This document shows, in pieces, positions 7,257 through 17,206 of a stretch of DNA of 64,000 bases (its first letter is position 1; each line of letters starts with the position of its first letter). Source of the stretch: Niallia sp. Man26 (lineage in GTDB: Bacteria; Bacillota; Bacilli; Bacillales; Cytobacillaceae); assembly GCF_022049065.2 (NCBI RefSeq), contig NZ_CP095743.1, forward strand, positions 1,317,001-1,381,000. The letters run 5' to 3'. A program made the translations under genes and the position numbers. The notes below the pieces were generated by a model, which saw nothing but the letters and a program-made list of their open reading frames with translations, was not told where the DNA came from and ran no database searches.

Positions 7257-9416
7257 ATGATTCGAAAGCAGCAGAATATTAACCTTGGAGCAGCCATCTT
7301 GTTTTTATTTTTCTGTCTGCTCTTTTTTATTTTAATCGTCCGGTTTGCCGTCATTCAATCAACAGGGAAAGTCTCTGGTGAGGTGCTGGCAAAAGAAGCT
7401 GAAAAAAAATACAGCTCCTCTATGGTATTAGAAGCGTCGAGAGGGACGATTTATGACAGAAATAAAGATGTGATTGCAGAGGATGCGTCATCCTATAAGC
7501 TTGTAGCAGTTACAGACAGTTCTTTGAGCAAGAATGATACTGAAAATCCAATTCATGTGGCTGATCCAGAAAAAACGGCTAAAGAGCTTGCTAAATATAT
7601 TGATATGGAAGAATCAGAGATATATAGAATCTTGACAAAAGAAGGAGCTAAGCAGGTAGAATTCGGATCTGCAGGTAAAAATCTTTCTTATGAAACAAAG
7701 AAGAAAATTGAAGACTTAAAGCTTCCTGGTGTTCTCATAGTGGAAGGGAAAAAACGCTTCTATCCTAATGGAACATTTGCTTCCCACGTCATCGGGTATG
7801 TAGAGGAAAAGGAAGATGAGGCAACAGGTAAATATACAGCTACAGGTAAACTGGGCATTGAAGAGAGCTTGAATAATCTTCTCACAGGTAAAGACGGTTA
7901 CTTAAATTATAAGCGGGATATTTGGGGATATATACTGCCAGATTCAGAGGAAGATATAACACCTGCTCAGAACGGTGATGACGTCTATTTGACATTGGAT
8001 AAAAAAATTCAATCCTTCCTAGAAGATACGATGTCGAAGGTGCAGGAGAAGTATAATCCGAAAAAGATGATTGCGATTGTGGCAAATCCAAAAACTGGTG
8101 AAATTTTAGCTATGAGCCAGCGGCCTAGCTTTGACCCGGAAACATTGGAAGGAATCAATGCTACTTGGCATAATGAAGCAATCGAAACTTCCTATGAGCC
8201 TGGGTCAACGATGAAAATCTTCACATTGGCAGCGGCGATTGAAGAGGGCAAGTTTGATGCAAACGCAAAATATCAATCAGGTTCATACAAAGTAACAAAA
8301 AATTCGCAGACAATCCATGACCATAATGGAAGCGGCTGGGGATCAATAACTTATTTAGAAGGAGTTCAGCGCTCATCTAATGTGGCCTTTGCAAAAATTG
8401 CGAAAGAACAGCTTGGCTTTGAAAAGCTGCGAGAGTACATCACAAACTTTGGACTTGACCAAAAAACAGGGATTGACTTGCCGCATGAAGCGAACAGCTC
8501 GATTGCCTTTACTTGGCCTGTTGAGAAAATTACAACTGCATATGGACAAGGAACAGCCTTGACTCCTATTCAGCAAATCCAAGCGGTAACGGCCATTGCC
8601 AATGACGGCAAAATGGTCAAGCCACATGTAATTGACAAGATTGTTGATCCGAATACGAATAAAGTGGTAAAACAAGTGAAAACAGAGGTTGTCGGAACAC
8701 CTATTTCAGCAGCTACAGCTAAAGAAGTTCGCGACATTTTAGAAACAGTAGTGACAGATCCTAAAGGGACAGGCTATAAAAAATATAATGTTGATGGGTA
8801 CAGTGTTGCCGGTAAAACGGGCACGGCCTCCATTCCGAAAGCAGGCGGCGGCTATTTAACAGGAAGCAGCAATTATGTTTTCTCCTTTTTAGGAATGGCG
8901 CCGAAGGACGACCCAGAACTTGTTATGTATGTGGCAGTTCAGCAGCCTGAATTGAAAGAAACACAAACAGGTTCTGACCCTGTTGCTGAAATCTTTACAT
9001 CTGTTATGAAGAGCAGCCTTCAATATATGGAGATTCAGCCTACTGCTGACAGTTCCCTGCAAACAGTTGATGTCCCAGATCTTGCTGGTATGAGCACATC
9101 TGTAGCGGAAAAAGAACTGAAGAAATCTGGTTTAGAACTGGTAGTAACAGGTGAAGGTAGCACGATTACAGACCAGCTCCCTGCTGCAGGGGAAAGTTAT
9201 CTCGAAGGAGAAAAAATTGTCGTGAAGACAGACGGAAAAGGAACTGTGCCAGATATGATTGGCTGGTCATTGCGAGATATACTAAAAGTGACAGACTTGC
9301 AGTCCTTAAAGCTGAAAACGAACGGCAACGGCTATGCGACAAAGCAAAGCATAAAAGCAGGTAAAACAGTCAAGGAAAATGATACATTAACGATACAATT
9401 GAAAAAACCAGAATAA
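7257..9416 (+). CDS. pbpB: Penicillin-binding protein 2B, division transpeptidase
   Basis: A 719-residue class B penicillin-binding protein (716 in B. subtilis) that crosslinks septal peptidoglycan with the SEDS polymerase. It has one membrane span (about residues 9-31), a PBP dimerisation domain starting at Arg-Gly-Thr-Ile-Tyr-Asp-Arg-Asn, then the transpeptidase domain: Ser-Thr-Met-Lys with nucleophile Ser317, Ser-Ser-Asn at about 375 and Lys-Thr-Gly at 520-522. Two PASTA repeats follow (about 600-719). The gene starts three bases after ftsL, so its ribosome site (AAAGGTTGTG) is inside ftsL. Confidence 0.96.
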   Translation: MIRKQQNINLGAAILFLFFCLLFFILIVRFAVIQSTGKVSGEVLAKEAEKKYSSSMVLEASRGTIYDRNKDVIAEDASSYKLVAVTDSSLSKNDTENPIHVADPEKTAKELAKYIDMEESEIYRILTKEGAKQVEFGSAGKNLSYETKKKIEDLKLPGVLIVEGKKRFYPNGTFASHVIGYVEEKEDEATGKYTATGKLGIEESLNNLLTGKDGYLNYKRDIWGYILPDSEEDITPAQNGDDVYLTLDKKIQSFLEDTMSKVQEKYNPKKMIAIVANPKTGEILAMSQRPSFDPETLEGINATWHNEAIETSYEPGSTMKIFTLAAAIEEGKFDANAKYQSGSYKVTKNSQTIHDHNGSGWGSITYLEGVQRSSNVAFAKIAKEQLGFEKLREYITNFGLDQKTGIDLPHEANSSIAFTWPVEKITTAYGQGTALTPIQQIQAVTAIANDGKMVKPHVIDKIVDPNTNKVVKQVKTEVVGTPISAATAKEVRDILETVVTDPKGTGYKKYNVDGYSVAGKTGTASIPKAGGGYLTGSSNYVFSFLGMAPKDDPELVMYVAVQQPELKETQTGSDPVAEIFTSVMKSSLQYMEIQPTADSSLQTVDVPDLAGMSTSVAEKELKKSGLELVVTGEGSTITDQLPAAGESYLEGEKIVVKTDGKGTVPDMIGWSLRDILKVTDLQSLKLKTNGNGYATKQSIKAGKTVKENDTLTIQLKKPE

Positions 9417-9418
9417 AA

Positions 9419-9454
9419 AATAAGGTCCGCATGCAGCGGGCCTTATTTTTTTGT
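9419..9454 (+). terminator. Terminator between pbpB and spoVD
   Basis: A 12-bp stem, AATAAGGTCCGC (9419-9430) with GCGGGCCTTATT (9436-9447, one G-U pair), followed by seven T. It separates vegetative pbpB from sporulation-specific spoVD. A weak CATATATT (9515-9522) upstream of spoVD could be a sigma-E -10 element, but no convincing -35 is seen. Confidence 0.88.
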
Positions 9455-9556
9455 AAAGGGATGGTAAATGCCTGCAACTTCTATAGTCTTTGATTCTAAA
9501 CAGAGGTGTACAAGCATATATTGGAACGAGCCATAGAAAAAGGAGGTTCTAAATGG

Positions 9557-11470
9557 ATGCGGGTTTCAAACGTAACCGTTCGTAAGCGGTTGACGATTGC
9601 TTTAATTGTAGGCATTGCTATTTTTTTTATCATTGACTTGAGACTTGGGTATGTGCAATTTTTTCTTGGGGATGAATTGACAAGTAAAGCGAAAAGCTTA
9701 TGGAGCAGACAAATTTCCTTTGAGCCGGAACGAGGCGAAATTGTTGACAGGAACGGTGTTGCATTAGCGACAAATATCAGTGCTCCAACCGTGTATGTTG
9801 TTCCGCGGCAATTAAAGGACCCAGCAGATGCTGCTGAAAAGCTTGCGGCAGTCCTAGAAGCGGACAAGGAGAAGATATATAAAGAGTTAATTCAAAAAGA
9901 AATGAGTGTCAGATTGCCTGAGGGCAGAAAGATTTCTCACGAAAAGGCAAAAAAGGTAAGAGCGTTAGATATTGACGGTGTGTATATAGGCGAGGATTCT
10001 AAAAGGTCTTATCCTTACGGAAACTACTTGTCACATGTTTTAGGATTTGCAGGGATAGATAATCAAGGCTTAATAGGTCTTGAACTGGAATATGATGATG
10101 AATTAAAAGGCTCGAAGGGGTCTGTGCAATATTATTCTGATGCTAAAGGGCAGAGGATGAATGATATGGCAGATGATTACGAAGCCCCTGTTAACGGAAA
10201 CGACTTGAAGCTGACAATTGACACGAGAGTGCAGACAATTATAGAGCGGGAGCTGGATATCGCCGAACAGACTTACAACCCAGACAGCATAATCGCCATT
10301 GCGATGAATCCGAATACAGGTGAAATTATGGGGATGTCAAGCAGACCTGGCTTTGACCCGGCAGATTTCCGTAATGTTTCATCAGAGGTTTTTAACCGAA
10401 ACTTGCCGATTTGGAGCGCATATGAGCCGGGATCGACATTCAAAATTATTACCCTTGCTGCAGCCTTAGAAGAAGGCAAGGTAGACTTGGAAAAAGACAC
10501 ATTTACAGACCCAGGTTATGCTGATGTCGATGGAACGAAGCTGAAATGCTGGAAGCGCGGCGGGCACGGTGCACAAACCTTTTTAGAAGTTGTCCAAAAC
10601 TCCTGTAACCCTGGATTTGTATCGTTAGGGCAAGAGCTGGGTAAGGATACTTTGTTTAAATATATTCGCAGCTTCGGATTTGGCGAAAAAACCGGAATTG
10701 ATCTTCAGGGAGAATCGAAAGGTATCCTTTTTAACTTAGATAGGGTCGGACCTGTTGAGCTTGCGACAACTGCCTTTGGACAAGGTGTTGCTGTAACGCC
10801 TATCCAGCAGGTGACAGCATTATCAGCAGCCATCAATGGTGGCACATTGTACACGCCATATGTGGCAAGCGAGCTGATTGACCCAAACACAGGTGAAGTC
10901 ATTATGAAGAAGGAGCCAGTTGCAAAAAGGAAGGTAATATCCGAAGATACTTCGAAAAAAATCAGGGAAGCGCTGGAAAGCGTCGTTGCCCAAGGCTCAG
11001 GGGGGAAAGCCTTTGTAGATGGGTACCGTGTCGGCGGGAAGACAGGAACAGCCCAAAAAGCTTCTGGCGGAAAATATTTAGAGAATAACTTTATTGTTTC
11101 CTTTATCGGTTTCGCACCAGCAGACGATCCTGAGCTTGTCGTGTATGTGGCGGTCGATAATCCGAAAGGTACAGTCCAATTTGGTGGAGTAGTAGCAGCT
11201 CCGATTGTAGGAAGCATCATGGGTGACAGCCTTCGCGCGCTTGGAGTGAAGGAAAGGAAGGATCAGCTGGAAAAAGAATATAAATATCCAGAAAATCCTT
11301 TAATCGAAGTTCCAGATTTAGTAGGCCTGACGAAAAAAGAAATCAGTGAAGTTTTCCTTAACCTCAAGATTGAGCCGAGCGGAAGCGGAGACACTGTTAT
11401 CAAGCAGTCGCCAGAGCCGGGAACAAAGGTAAAAGACGGCTCAACCATTCGTTTATACTATAATAATTAA
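9557..11470 (+). CDS. spoVD: Sporulation-specific penicillin-binding protein SpoVD
   Basis: A 637-residue class B PBP closely matching SpoVD, needed with SpoVE for spore cortex synthesis on the forespore outer membrane. It has a membrane span (about residues 12-30), a dimerisation domain (Arg-Gly-Glu-Ile-Val-Asp-Arg-Asn), Ser-Thr-Phe-Lys with nucleophile Ser293, Gln-Asn-Ser-Cys-Asn at the SxN site, Lys-Thr-Gly-Thr-Ala, and a single C-terminal PASTA domain (PBP2B has two). ATG 9557 follows AGGAGG and gives Met-Arg-Val-Ser-Asn-Val-Thr-Val-Arg-Lys-Arg; ATG 9553 is out of frame and the upstream in-frame start at 9506 lacks support. Confidence 0.95.
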   Translation: MRVSNVTVRKRLTIALIVGIAIFFIIDLRLGYVQFFLGDELTSKAKSLWSRQISFEPERGEIVDRNGVALATNISAPTVYVVPRQLKDPADAAEKLAAVLEADKEKIYKELIQKEMSVRLPEGRKISHEKAKKVRALDIDGVYIGEDSKRSYPYGNYLSHVLGFAGIDNQGLIGLELEYDDELKGSKGSVQYYSDAKGQRMNDMADDYEAPVNGNDLKLTIDTRVQTIIERELDIAEQTYNPDSIIAIAMNPNTGEIMGMSSRPGFDPADFRNVSSEVFNRNLPIWSAYEPGSTFKIITLAAALEEGKVDLEKDTFTDPGYADVDGTKLKCWKRGGHGAQTFLEVVQNSCNPGFVSLGQELGKDTLFKYIRSFGFGEKTGIDLQGESKGILFNLDRVGPVELATTAFGQGVAVTPIQQVTALSAAINGGTLYTPYVASELIDPNTGEVIMKKEPVAKRKVISEDTSKKIREALESVVAQGSGGKAFVDGYRVGGKTGTAQKASGGKYLENNFIVSFIGFAPADDPELVVYVAVDNPKGTVQFGGVVAAPIVGSIMGDSLRALGVKERKDQLEKEYKYPENPLIEVPDLVGLTKKEISEVFLNLKIEPSGSGDTVIKQSPEPGTKVKDGSTIRLYYNN

Positions 11471-11484
11471 CCACACCTTTTAAG

Positions 11485-11517
11485 ATAAAGGCGGCACAAT
11501 CGCCGCCTTTATTTTTC
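11485..11517 (+). terminator. Rho-independent terminator after spoVD
   Basis: An 11-bp stem with ATAAAGGCGGC (11485-11495) and GCCGCCTTTAT (11502-11512), followed by TTTT. Confidence 0.88.
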
Positions 11518-11619
11518 ATTATTACGGAGAAAAAACCGAACACGATGGCACAATTCCTTTTTATCATGTAAAATATAAACGCTAAGAAAAAATGCATTTT
11601 CTAACATTGGTCATGCATT

Positions 11620-11628
11620 TGATATAAT
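11620..11628 (+). promoter_or_regulatory. Extended -10 promoter of murE
   Basis: TGATATAAT contains a perfect TATAAT (11623-11628) with an extended TGn. The -35 region is poor, as is common with extended -10 promoters. It lies 60 bases before murE and just after the spoVD terminator, so the second half of the dcw cluster can be transcribed independently. Confidence 0.55.
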
Positions 11629-11687
11629 ATTAGTATTTATGAATAAAATGAGTACATATGGATTTATTAGAAAAGAGGATTTGAATC

Positions 11688-13160
11688 ATGCAGTTAAAAC
11701 AATTATTAAAAAGCTTAGGGCCATATGCTTTATATAATGGAACAGATGCAGAAATCACTTCAATTGAAAATGATAACCGCAAAGTGGGTCAAGGCAGCTT
11801 GTTCATCTGCATCAAAGGATTTACTGTCGATGGACATGATTTTGCTCATAAGGCTTATGAGGCAGGTGCCGCTGCTATCCTTGCAGAAAGAGAATTAGCG
11901 GAAGACTTTGACATACCGGTCATTATTGTAAAGGACACGAAAAGGGCGAGCAGCATTCTTGCTGACGCGTTCTATGGTCATCCAACACAAAAGCTAAAGC
12001 TTATCGGCATAACAGGAACAAATGGCAAAACAACAACAAGCCATCTGATTGAGACAATCCTGCAAAAGGCTAATAGACGTACAGGTATCATTGGAACAAT
12101 GTATACAAAAATAGACAATGAAATTCAGGAAACAAAAAACACTACACCAGAAGCAGTAACTTTACAAAAGATTTTTCATCAAATGACAGAAAAACAGGTG
12201 GATACTGCCGTGATGGAAGTTTCTTCCCATGCCTTATATGAAGGCAGGGTGTTTGGCTGCGATTATGATGTGGCAGTGTTTACGAACTTGTCACAGGATC
12301 ATCTAGATTTCCATGGCACGATGGATGAATACAGAAGAGCAAAAGGCTTGTTATTCACAAGGCTGGGCAATGTTTATTCAACGGAACATCCGAAATATGC
12401 TGTTTTGAACAAGGATGATGCTGCAAGTGAAGAATATGAAAAACTGACAGCAGCAATTGTCGTTACGTATGGAATTGACAAAGATGCAGACATCATGGCG
12501 AAGGATATACATATCGATGCAGGTGGAACGAAGTTTGAATTAATAACACCTGCAGGAAGCTATGCCGTTTCCCTGCAAATGGTCGGCAAATTTAGTGTAT
12601 ATAATGCTTTAGCGAGTATTGCAGCAGCGTTTGTGAGCGGCATTCCAATGGAAACGGCTATTTCCGCCCTTGAATCAGTAAAGGGTGTGTCAGGCAGATT
12701 TGAGACAGTTGATGCAGGTCAGGATTTTTCTGTTATCGTCGACTATTCTCATACACCAGACAGTCTTGAAAATGCCCTTGTAACCATTAAAGAGTTTGCA
12801 AAAGGTGATATTCATGTTGTTGTCGGCTGCGGCGGTGACAGAGATAAAACGAAGCGTCCTTTAATGGCAGAGATAGCGTGCAGATATGCCGACCATGCTA
12901 TATTTACAAGCGACAACCCAAGAAGCGAGGACCCGCTTGAGATATTGAAAGACATGGTTTCAGGCGTTCCTGGCAAGGAATATAACGTCATTGCCGACAG
13001 AAAAGAAGCTATTGATCATGCGGTTAAGACTGCAAAAGCAAATGATGTTATTTTAATTGCAGGTAAAGGGCATGAAACGTATCAGCAAATAGGAGCACAA
13101 ACTTTTGACTTTGATGACCGCCTTGTAGCGAAAGAGGCGATATTAGGAGTGAAAAAATGA
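11688..13160 (+). CDS. murE: UDP-MurNAc-L-Ala-D-Glu:meso-diaminopimelate ligase
   Basis: A 490-residue Mur ligase that adds the third amino acid of the stem peptide. The N-terminal UDP-binding domain reaches about residue 100; the P-loop Gly-Thr-Asn-Gly-Lys-Thr-Thr lies at about 110-116; the C-terminal domain carries Asp-Asn-Pro-Arg-Ser-Glu-Asp-Pro at about 409-416, the signature of meso-diaminopimelate specificity. The wall should therefore be A1-gamma type. The start follows AAAAGAGGATTTG. Its stop region overlaps the next start by four bases, so the next gene is translationally coupled. Confidence 0.96.
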   Translation: MQLKQLLKSLGPYALYNGTDAEITSIENDNRKVGQGSLFICIKGFTVDGHDFAHKAYEAGAAAILAERELAEDFDIPVIIVKDTKRASSILADAFYGHPTQKLKLIGITGTNGKTTTSHLIETILQKANRRTGIIGTMYTKIDNEIQETKNTTPEAVTLQKIFHQMTEKQVDTAVMEVSSHALYEGRVFGCDYDVAVFTNLSQDHLDFHGTMDEYRRAKGLLFTRLGNVYSTEHPKYAVLNKDDAASEEYEKLTAAIVVTYGIDKDADIMAKDIHIDAGGTKFELITPAGSYAVSLQMVGKFSVYNALASIAAAFVSGIPMETAISALESVKGVSGRFETVDAGQDFSVIVDYSHTPDSLENALVTIKEFAKGDIHVVVGCGGDRDKTKRPLMAEIACRYADHAIFTSDNPRSEDPLEILKDMVSGVPGKEYNVIADRKEAIDHAVKTAKANDVILIAGKGHETYQQIGAQTFDFDDRLVAKEAILGVKK

Positions 13161-13579
13161 CACTGTCCTATAAAACTATTCTGCAGGCAATTCCTGATGC
13201 GAAAGGATACGCAAATGAAGAGATAAACTTTTTGACGGTTTCTTTTTTCAGTGATGAACAGCAGACTAAAGGACTGTTTGCGCCCTTGTATGGCAAAGAG
13301 TCCGGGGATTTGTCCACAGCAATTGCAAATGGTGCAATAGGAGCAATATGGGACAAAGAAGAAGAAATACCATCCTATACACCAAATCATTTTCCAATAT
13401 TCTATACAAATGATATAAAGAAAGGCTTATACAAAATGATCGAACTATATGAACAAAACTTAAATGGACAACAACAAGCTAAATTTATTTATGCAAAAGA
13501 CAAAAGCGCGAAGGCCTTGGAAACATACGACGGAGCTGTAATCAAAAATGTGCTTGGCGCTGTGAAAGGAGGGGAATGA
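13157..13579 (+). CDS. Orphan Mur-ligase N-terminal-domain protein (MurF-like remnant)
   Basis: A 140-residue protein between murE and mraY, overlapping both neighbours by four and three bases. Residues about 22-90 follow the pattern of the MurE/MurF UDP-binding domain: [24 protein letters not shown], then Phe-Pro-Ile-Phe-Tyr-Thr-Asn-Asp. The central ATPase domain with its P-loop and the C-terminal domain are absent, so it cannot be a ligase. Many bacteria have murF in this slot. I infer a trimmed murF that was either kept for a binding or regulatory role or is decaying. The frame is intact and GGAGTG precedes the ATG. Assignment is by eye only. Confidence 0.72.
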   Translation: MTLSYKTILQAIPDAKGYANEEINFLTVSFFSDEQQTKGLFAPLYGKESGDLSTAIANGAIGAIWDKEEEIPSYTPNHFPIFYTNDIKKGLYKMIELYEQNLNGQQQAKFIYAKDKSAKALETYDGAVIKNVLGAVKGGE

Positions 13580-13581
13580 AC

Positions 13582-14556
13582 ATGATGGAGAAAGTTATCT
13601 TTTTTACAATAATATTAGGGTTTTTAATAACGGTTCTTACTTCACCAGTTTTTATTCCCTTCTTGAGAAGGCTGAAATTCGGACAAAGCATTAGAGAGGA
13701 AGGCCCAAAATCCCATCAGAAGAAATCAGGGACGCCAACAATGGGCGGACTGATGATTTTATTATCTGTTGTCGTAACAACACTCGTAATGACTTATAAG
13801 TTTACAGAGCCGACTATGAAAACATACATGCTCCTTTTTGTTATGTTAGGATTCGGATTGCTTGGCTTCTTGGATGATTTTATTAAAGTTGTGATGAAAA
13901 GGAATTTAGGATTAACTTCCAGACAAAAGCTTTTAGGTCAAATTGTTATTTCCGTTATTTTCTATTTTGTGCTGATGCAAAATGATTTCTCAACAAGCAT
14001 CAATATTCCGCTGATTGATAAATCATTTGATCTCGGTTGGTTTTATGTTGTATTCATCGTCTTCTGGCTTGTAGGTTTTTCAAATGCAATCAACCTTACA
14101 GACGGTTTAGACGGACTAGTGTCCGGAACCTCTGCCATAAGCTTTGGTGCGTTTGCGGTACTTGCATGGAGCCAGTCACAGTTTGAAATCAGCATTTTTT
14201 CTGTGGCAATTGTCGGTGCTGTTTTAGGCTTTTTAGTATTCAATGCCCATCCTGCGAAGGTATTTATGGGAGATACAGGTTCATTAGCTTTAGGAGGAGC
14301 AATTGCGGCAATCGCTATTTTAACGAAGCTGGAAATTTTGCTTATTCTAATCGGGGGAGTCTTTGTTATCGAAACATTGTCAGTTATCCTTCAAGTAATT
14401 TCCTTTAAGTCAACAGGAAGAAGGATTTTCCGAATGAGCCCGCTTCACCATCATTATGAGCTTGTAGGCTGGTCAGAATGGCGCGTTGTTGTGACATTCT
14501 GGAGTGTAGGATTGCTGTTTGCAGTATTAGGAATTTATATTGAGGTGTGGTTATAA
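13582..14556 (+). CDS. mraY: Phospho-N-acetylmuramoyl-pentapeptide transferase
   Basis: A 324-residue integral membrane enzyme (identical length in B. subtilis) that makes lipid I from UDP-MurNAc-pentapeptide and undecaprenyl phosphate. About ten membrane spans. Signature residues: [17 protein letters not shown] (about 97-99), Asn-Leu-Thr-Asp-Gly-Leu-Asp-Gly and the C-terminal His-His-His. AAGGAGGGG at 13566-13574 best serves ATG 13582; ATG 13576 is only one base from that site although it would overlap the previous stop. Part of the murE-to-murD run. Confidence 0.96.
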   Translation: MMEKVIFFTIILGFLITVLTSPVFIPFLRRLKFGQSIREEGPKSHQKKSGTPTMGGLMILLSVVVTTLVMTYKFTEPTMKTYMLLFVMLGFGLLGFLDDFIKVVMKRNLGLTSRQKLLGQIVISVIFYFVLMQNDFSTSINIPLIDKSFDLGWFYVVFIVFWLVGFSNAINLTDGLDGLVSGTSAISFGAFAVLAWSQSQFEISIFSVAIVGAVLGFLVFNAHPAKVFMGDTGSLALGGAIAAIAILTKLEILLILIGGVFVIETLSVILQVISFKSTGRRIFRMSPLHHHYELVGWSEWRVVVTFWSVGLLFAVLGIYIEVWL

Positions 14557-14558
14557 AA

Positions 14559-15911
14559 ATGAAACATATCACTGATTATCATCATAAAAAGGTACTTGTA
14601 TTAGGTCTTGCGAAAAGTGGCGTTAGCGCTGCTTCTCTTTTGCATAAATTAGGGGCGTTTGTGACTGTGAACGACAGCAAGCCACTTGGAGAAAATCCTG
14701 AGGCGCAAGAATTGCTGGAGCAGGGGATTACGGTTATATGCGGCAGTCACCCTGTGGAGCTATTAGAGGAAGGATTTCAATTAATTGTGAAAAATCCTGG
14801 TATTCCATACTATAACCCAATGGTTGAAAGAGCTGTAGAAAAAGGGATTCCCATCATTACAGAAGTGGAGCTTGCTTATAAGGTTTCTGAGGCTCCTTTT
14901 CTTGCGATTACTGGTTCAAATGGCAAGACAACGACAACTACCCTATTGTTTGAGATGCTTGAGGCTGCCAGCAAAAAGCCACTGATTGCGGGGAATATTG
15001 GAACTGTTGCTGCAGATGTCGCACAAAAAGCAGAAGCTGACAATCAAATTGTTATTGAGCTTTCATCATTCCAGCTGATGGGGATTGATCAATTCAAGCC
15101 GAAAGTCGCGATTATTACGAATATTTATGATGCCCATCTGGATTACCATGGCACTAGGGATGAGTATGCAAAAGCGAAGGGTAATATTACAAACAACCAG
15201 GATGAGCATGATTACCTTATTGTCAATGTGGAGCAAGAAGTGGTAATGGATATTGCCCGCAGAAGCAAAGCAACCATCATTCCTTTTTCAACAGTAAAGC
15301 CCCTTGAATTCGGAGCATTTGTAAAAGATGGTTCTATTTACTTCCATGATGAAAAAGTGATTGAGGTTAAGGATATCGTATTGCCTGGCGCTCATAATTT
15401 GGAAAACATTTTGTCTGCCATTGCGGCAGCGAAGCTGACTGGTGTTGACAATAACAGCATTCACCGTGTATTGAGCTCATTCAAAGGGGTAAAACACAGA
15501 TTGCAGTTCATTGATGAGATCCAAGGGAGACGCTTTTATAATGATTCAAAAGCAACGAATATCCTTGCGACGGAAAATGCGCTTGCAGCGTTTACGGCAC
15601 CGACCATTCTTCTTGCTGGAGGCTTAGACAGAGGCAATGAGTTTGATGAGCTCATTCCGTCCCTTAAAAATGTCAAGGCGATGATTACGTTTGGCCAAAC
15701 TGCTGAAAAACTGGAGCGAATTGCCAAAGAGGCAGGAATAAAAACTATCCAACGTGTCGATAATGTGGACAAAGCTGTACCGGCTGCTTTCCAGCTATCT
15801 GAGGAAGGCGATGTTATCCTTCTGTCACCAGCATGTGCAAGCTGGGATCAATACAAAACTTTTGAAGTCAGAGGAGACATTTTTATTGAAGCGGTGCATA
15901 AGCTTAAATAA
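14559..15911 (+). CDS. murD: UDP-N-acetylmuramoyl-L-alanine:D-glutamate ligase
   Basis: A 450-residue cytosolic Mur ligase (451 in B. subtilis) that adds D-glutamate. It has the N-terminal dinucleotide-like fold (Val-Leu-Gly-Leu-Ala-Lys-Ser-Gly), the ATP loop Gly-Ser-Asn-Gly-Lys-Thr-Thr (about 118-124), Glu-Leu-Ser-Ser-Phe-Gln, His-Asn-Leu-Glu-Asn, and the C-terminal Tyr-Asn-Asp-Ser-Lys-Ala-Thr-Asn. ATG 14559 lies ten bases after GAGGTG; a GTG at 14547 is in frame but overlaps mraY and the ribosome site. It starts two bases after mraY. Confidence 0.96.
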   Translation: MKHITDYHHKKVLVLGLAKSGVSAASLLHKLGAFVTVNDSKPLGENPEAQELLEQGITVICGSHPVELLEEGFQLIVKNPGIPYYNPMVERAVEKGIPIITEVELAYKVSEAPFLAITGSNGKTTTTTLLFEMLEAASKKPLIAGNIGTVAADVAQKAEADNQIVIELSSFQLMGIDQFKPKVAIITNIYDAHLDYHGTRDEYAKAKGNITNNQDEHDYLIVNVEQEVVMDIARRSKATIIPFSTVKPLEFGAFVKDGSIYFHDEKVIEVKDIVLPGAHNLENILSAIAAAKLTGVDNNSIHRVLSSFKGVKHRLQFIDEIQGRRFYNDSKATNILATENALAAFTAPTILLAGGLDRGNEFDELIPSLKNVKAMITFGQTAEKLERIAKEAGIKTIQRVDNVDKAVPAAFQLSEEGDVILLSPACASWDQYKTFEVRGDIFIEAVHKLK

Positions 15912-15953
15912 GGGCTTGTTTACATCCATCGTTTCAAATTAGGAAAATGATGA

Positions 15954-15976
15954 TTAAGGTGATTTTATCACCTTAA
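15954..15976 (+). repeat. Perfect hairpin between murD and spoVE
   Basis: TTAAGGTGAT, a TTT loop and ATCACCTTAA make a 10-bp perfect inverted repeat. No T-run follows on either strand, so it is not a standard terminator. It could be an operator, a pause or an RNA-processing site in the 140-base murD-spoVE gap. Confidence 0.6.
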
Positions 15977-16051
15977 AAGGGATAGGAATGTCACCCTTCA
16001 TTCTAAAGTCCGATGCAAGCCCTAATACTTGCAACTCGAGGTGTGGAAAAG

Positions 16052-17152
16052 GTGCCGACAAAAAAAACAACTCCCGACATATTCCTTATTATCATCACGT
16101 TTACATTACTGGCGATAGGACTGATCATGGTGTACAGTGCAAGTGCTGTATGGGCAGATTACAAGTTTGATGATTCTTTCTTCTTTGCAAAAAGACAGAT
16201 GCTTTTTGCCGGAGTCGGGATTGTCGCCATGTTTTTCATCATGAATATCGACTATTGGACTTGGAGAACATGGGCGAAAATTATCGTTATTGTATGTTTT
16301 GTTCTGTTAGTATTTGTACTTATACCGGGAATTGGGAATGTCCGTAATGGATCGCGCAGCTGGATTGGAGTGGGAGCATTCTCCATTCAGCCATCAGAAT
16401 TTATGAAGATGGCGATGATTGCTTTCCTTGCAAAATTTCTGTCAGAAAATCAGAAAAAGATTACTTCCTTTAAAAAGGGGCTTGTGCCAGCATTAGGCAT
16501 TGTATTTTTAGCGTTTGGGATGATTATGCTTCAGCCTGATTTAGGGACAGGCACCGTCATGGTTGGGACAAGTGTTGTGATGATTTTTATCGCTGGTGCA
16601 AGAATACGGCATTTCGTGTTTCTCGGTTTGATTGGACTAGCCGGCTTTGTCGGACTGGTTGCCTCAGCGCCGTACCGGATTAAAAGGATAACTTCTTTCC
16701 TTGATCCGTGGTCAGACCCTCTTGGAAGCGGCTTTCAAATCATTCAGTCTTTATACGCGATAGGACCAGGAGGATTGTTTGGCCTAGGGCTTGGAGAAAG
16801 CAGACAAAAATTCTTTTACTTGCCAGAGCCGCAAACGGACTTTATTTTTGCGATTCTTTCAGAAGAGCTTGGATTCATTGGAGGCTCTTTGATCCTGCTG
16901 CTGTTTTCCTTACTGCTGTGGAGAGGCATTAGGATTGCCCTCGGAGCACAAGATTTGTTTGGAAGCTTGCTAGCTGTAGGAATTATCGCAATGGTTGCCA
17001 TTCAAGTTATGATCAATATCGGAGTTGTAACAGGCTTAATGCCAGTTACTGGGATTACACTGCCGTTCTTAAGCTATGGCGGATCTTCCTTGACATTAAT
17101 GCTTGTGGCAATAGGGGTTTTATTGAATGTGAGTCGCTATTCGAGATATTAA
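16052..17152 (+). CDS. spoVE: SEDS-family glycan polymerase SpoVE
   Basis: A 366-residue membrane protein, the same length as B. subtilis SpoVE and much more like it than FtsW. SEDS proteins polymerise lipid II into glycan strands with a partner class B PBP; SpoVE pairs with SpoVD to build spore cortex. About ten membrane spans. Signature stretches: Val-Tyr-Ser-Ala-Ser-Ala-Val, Asn-Gly-Ser-Arg-Ser-Trp-Ile, Gln-Pro-Asp-Leu-Gly-Thr (catalytic Asp family) and Leu-Ser-Tyr-Gly-Gly-Ser-Ser. GTG 16052 gives Met-Pro-Thr-Lys-Lys-Thr and follows GAGGTGTGG; the longer frame from 16013 is unconserved. Confidence 0.93.
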   Translation: MPTKKTTPDIFLIIITFTLLAIGLIMVYSASAVWADYKFDDSFFFAKRQMLFAGVGIVAMFFIMNIDYWTWRTWAKIIVIVCFVLLVFVLIPGIGNVRNGSRSWIGVGAFSIQPSEFMKMAMIAFLAKFLSENQKKITSFKKGLVPALGIVFLAFGMIMLQPDLGTGTVMVGTSVVMIFIAGARIRHFVFLGLIGLAGFVGLVASAPYRIKRITSFLDPWSDPLGSGFQIIQSLYAIGPGGLFGLGLGESRQKFFYLPEPQTDFIFAILSEELGFIGGSLILLLFSLLLWRGIRIALGAQDLFGSLLAVGIIAMVAIQVMINIGVVTGLMPVTGITLPFLSYGGSSLTLMLVAIGVLLNVSRYSRY

Positions 17153-17177
17153 ATAAAGAGAAGCAGCATTACACGGA

Positions 17178-17206
17178 GAGGATGGCTTAAAGCCTTCCTT
17201 TTTTTT
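17178..17206 (+). terminator. Terminator after spoVE
   Basis: An imperfect stem (GAGGA/TCCTT outer part, a T-T mismatch, and GGCT/AGCC inner part) ends in a run of eight T. It isolates murG from spoVE. Confidence 0.72.

Noticed and set aside
10705..11220. 171-codon minus-strand frame inside spoVD
   Set aside because: Opposite conserved transpeptidase motifs; low-complexity shadow composition.
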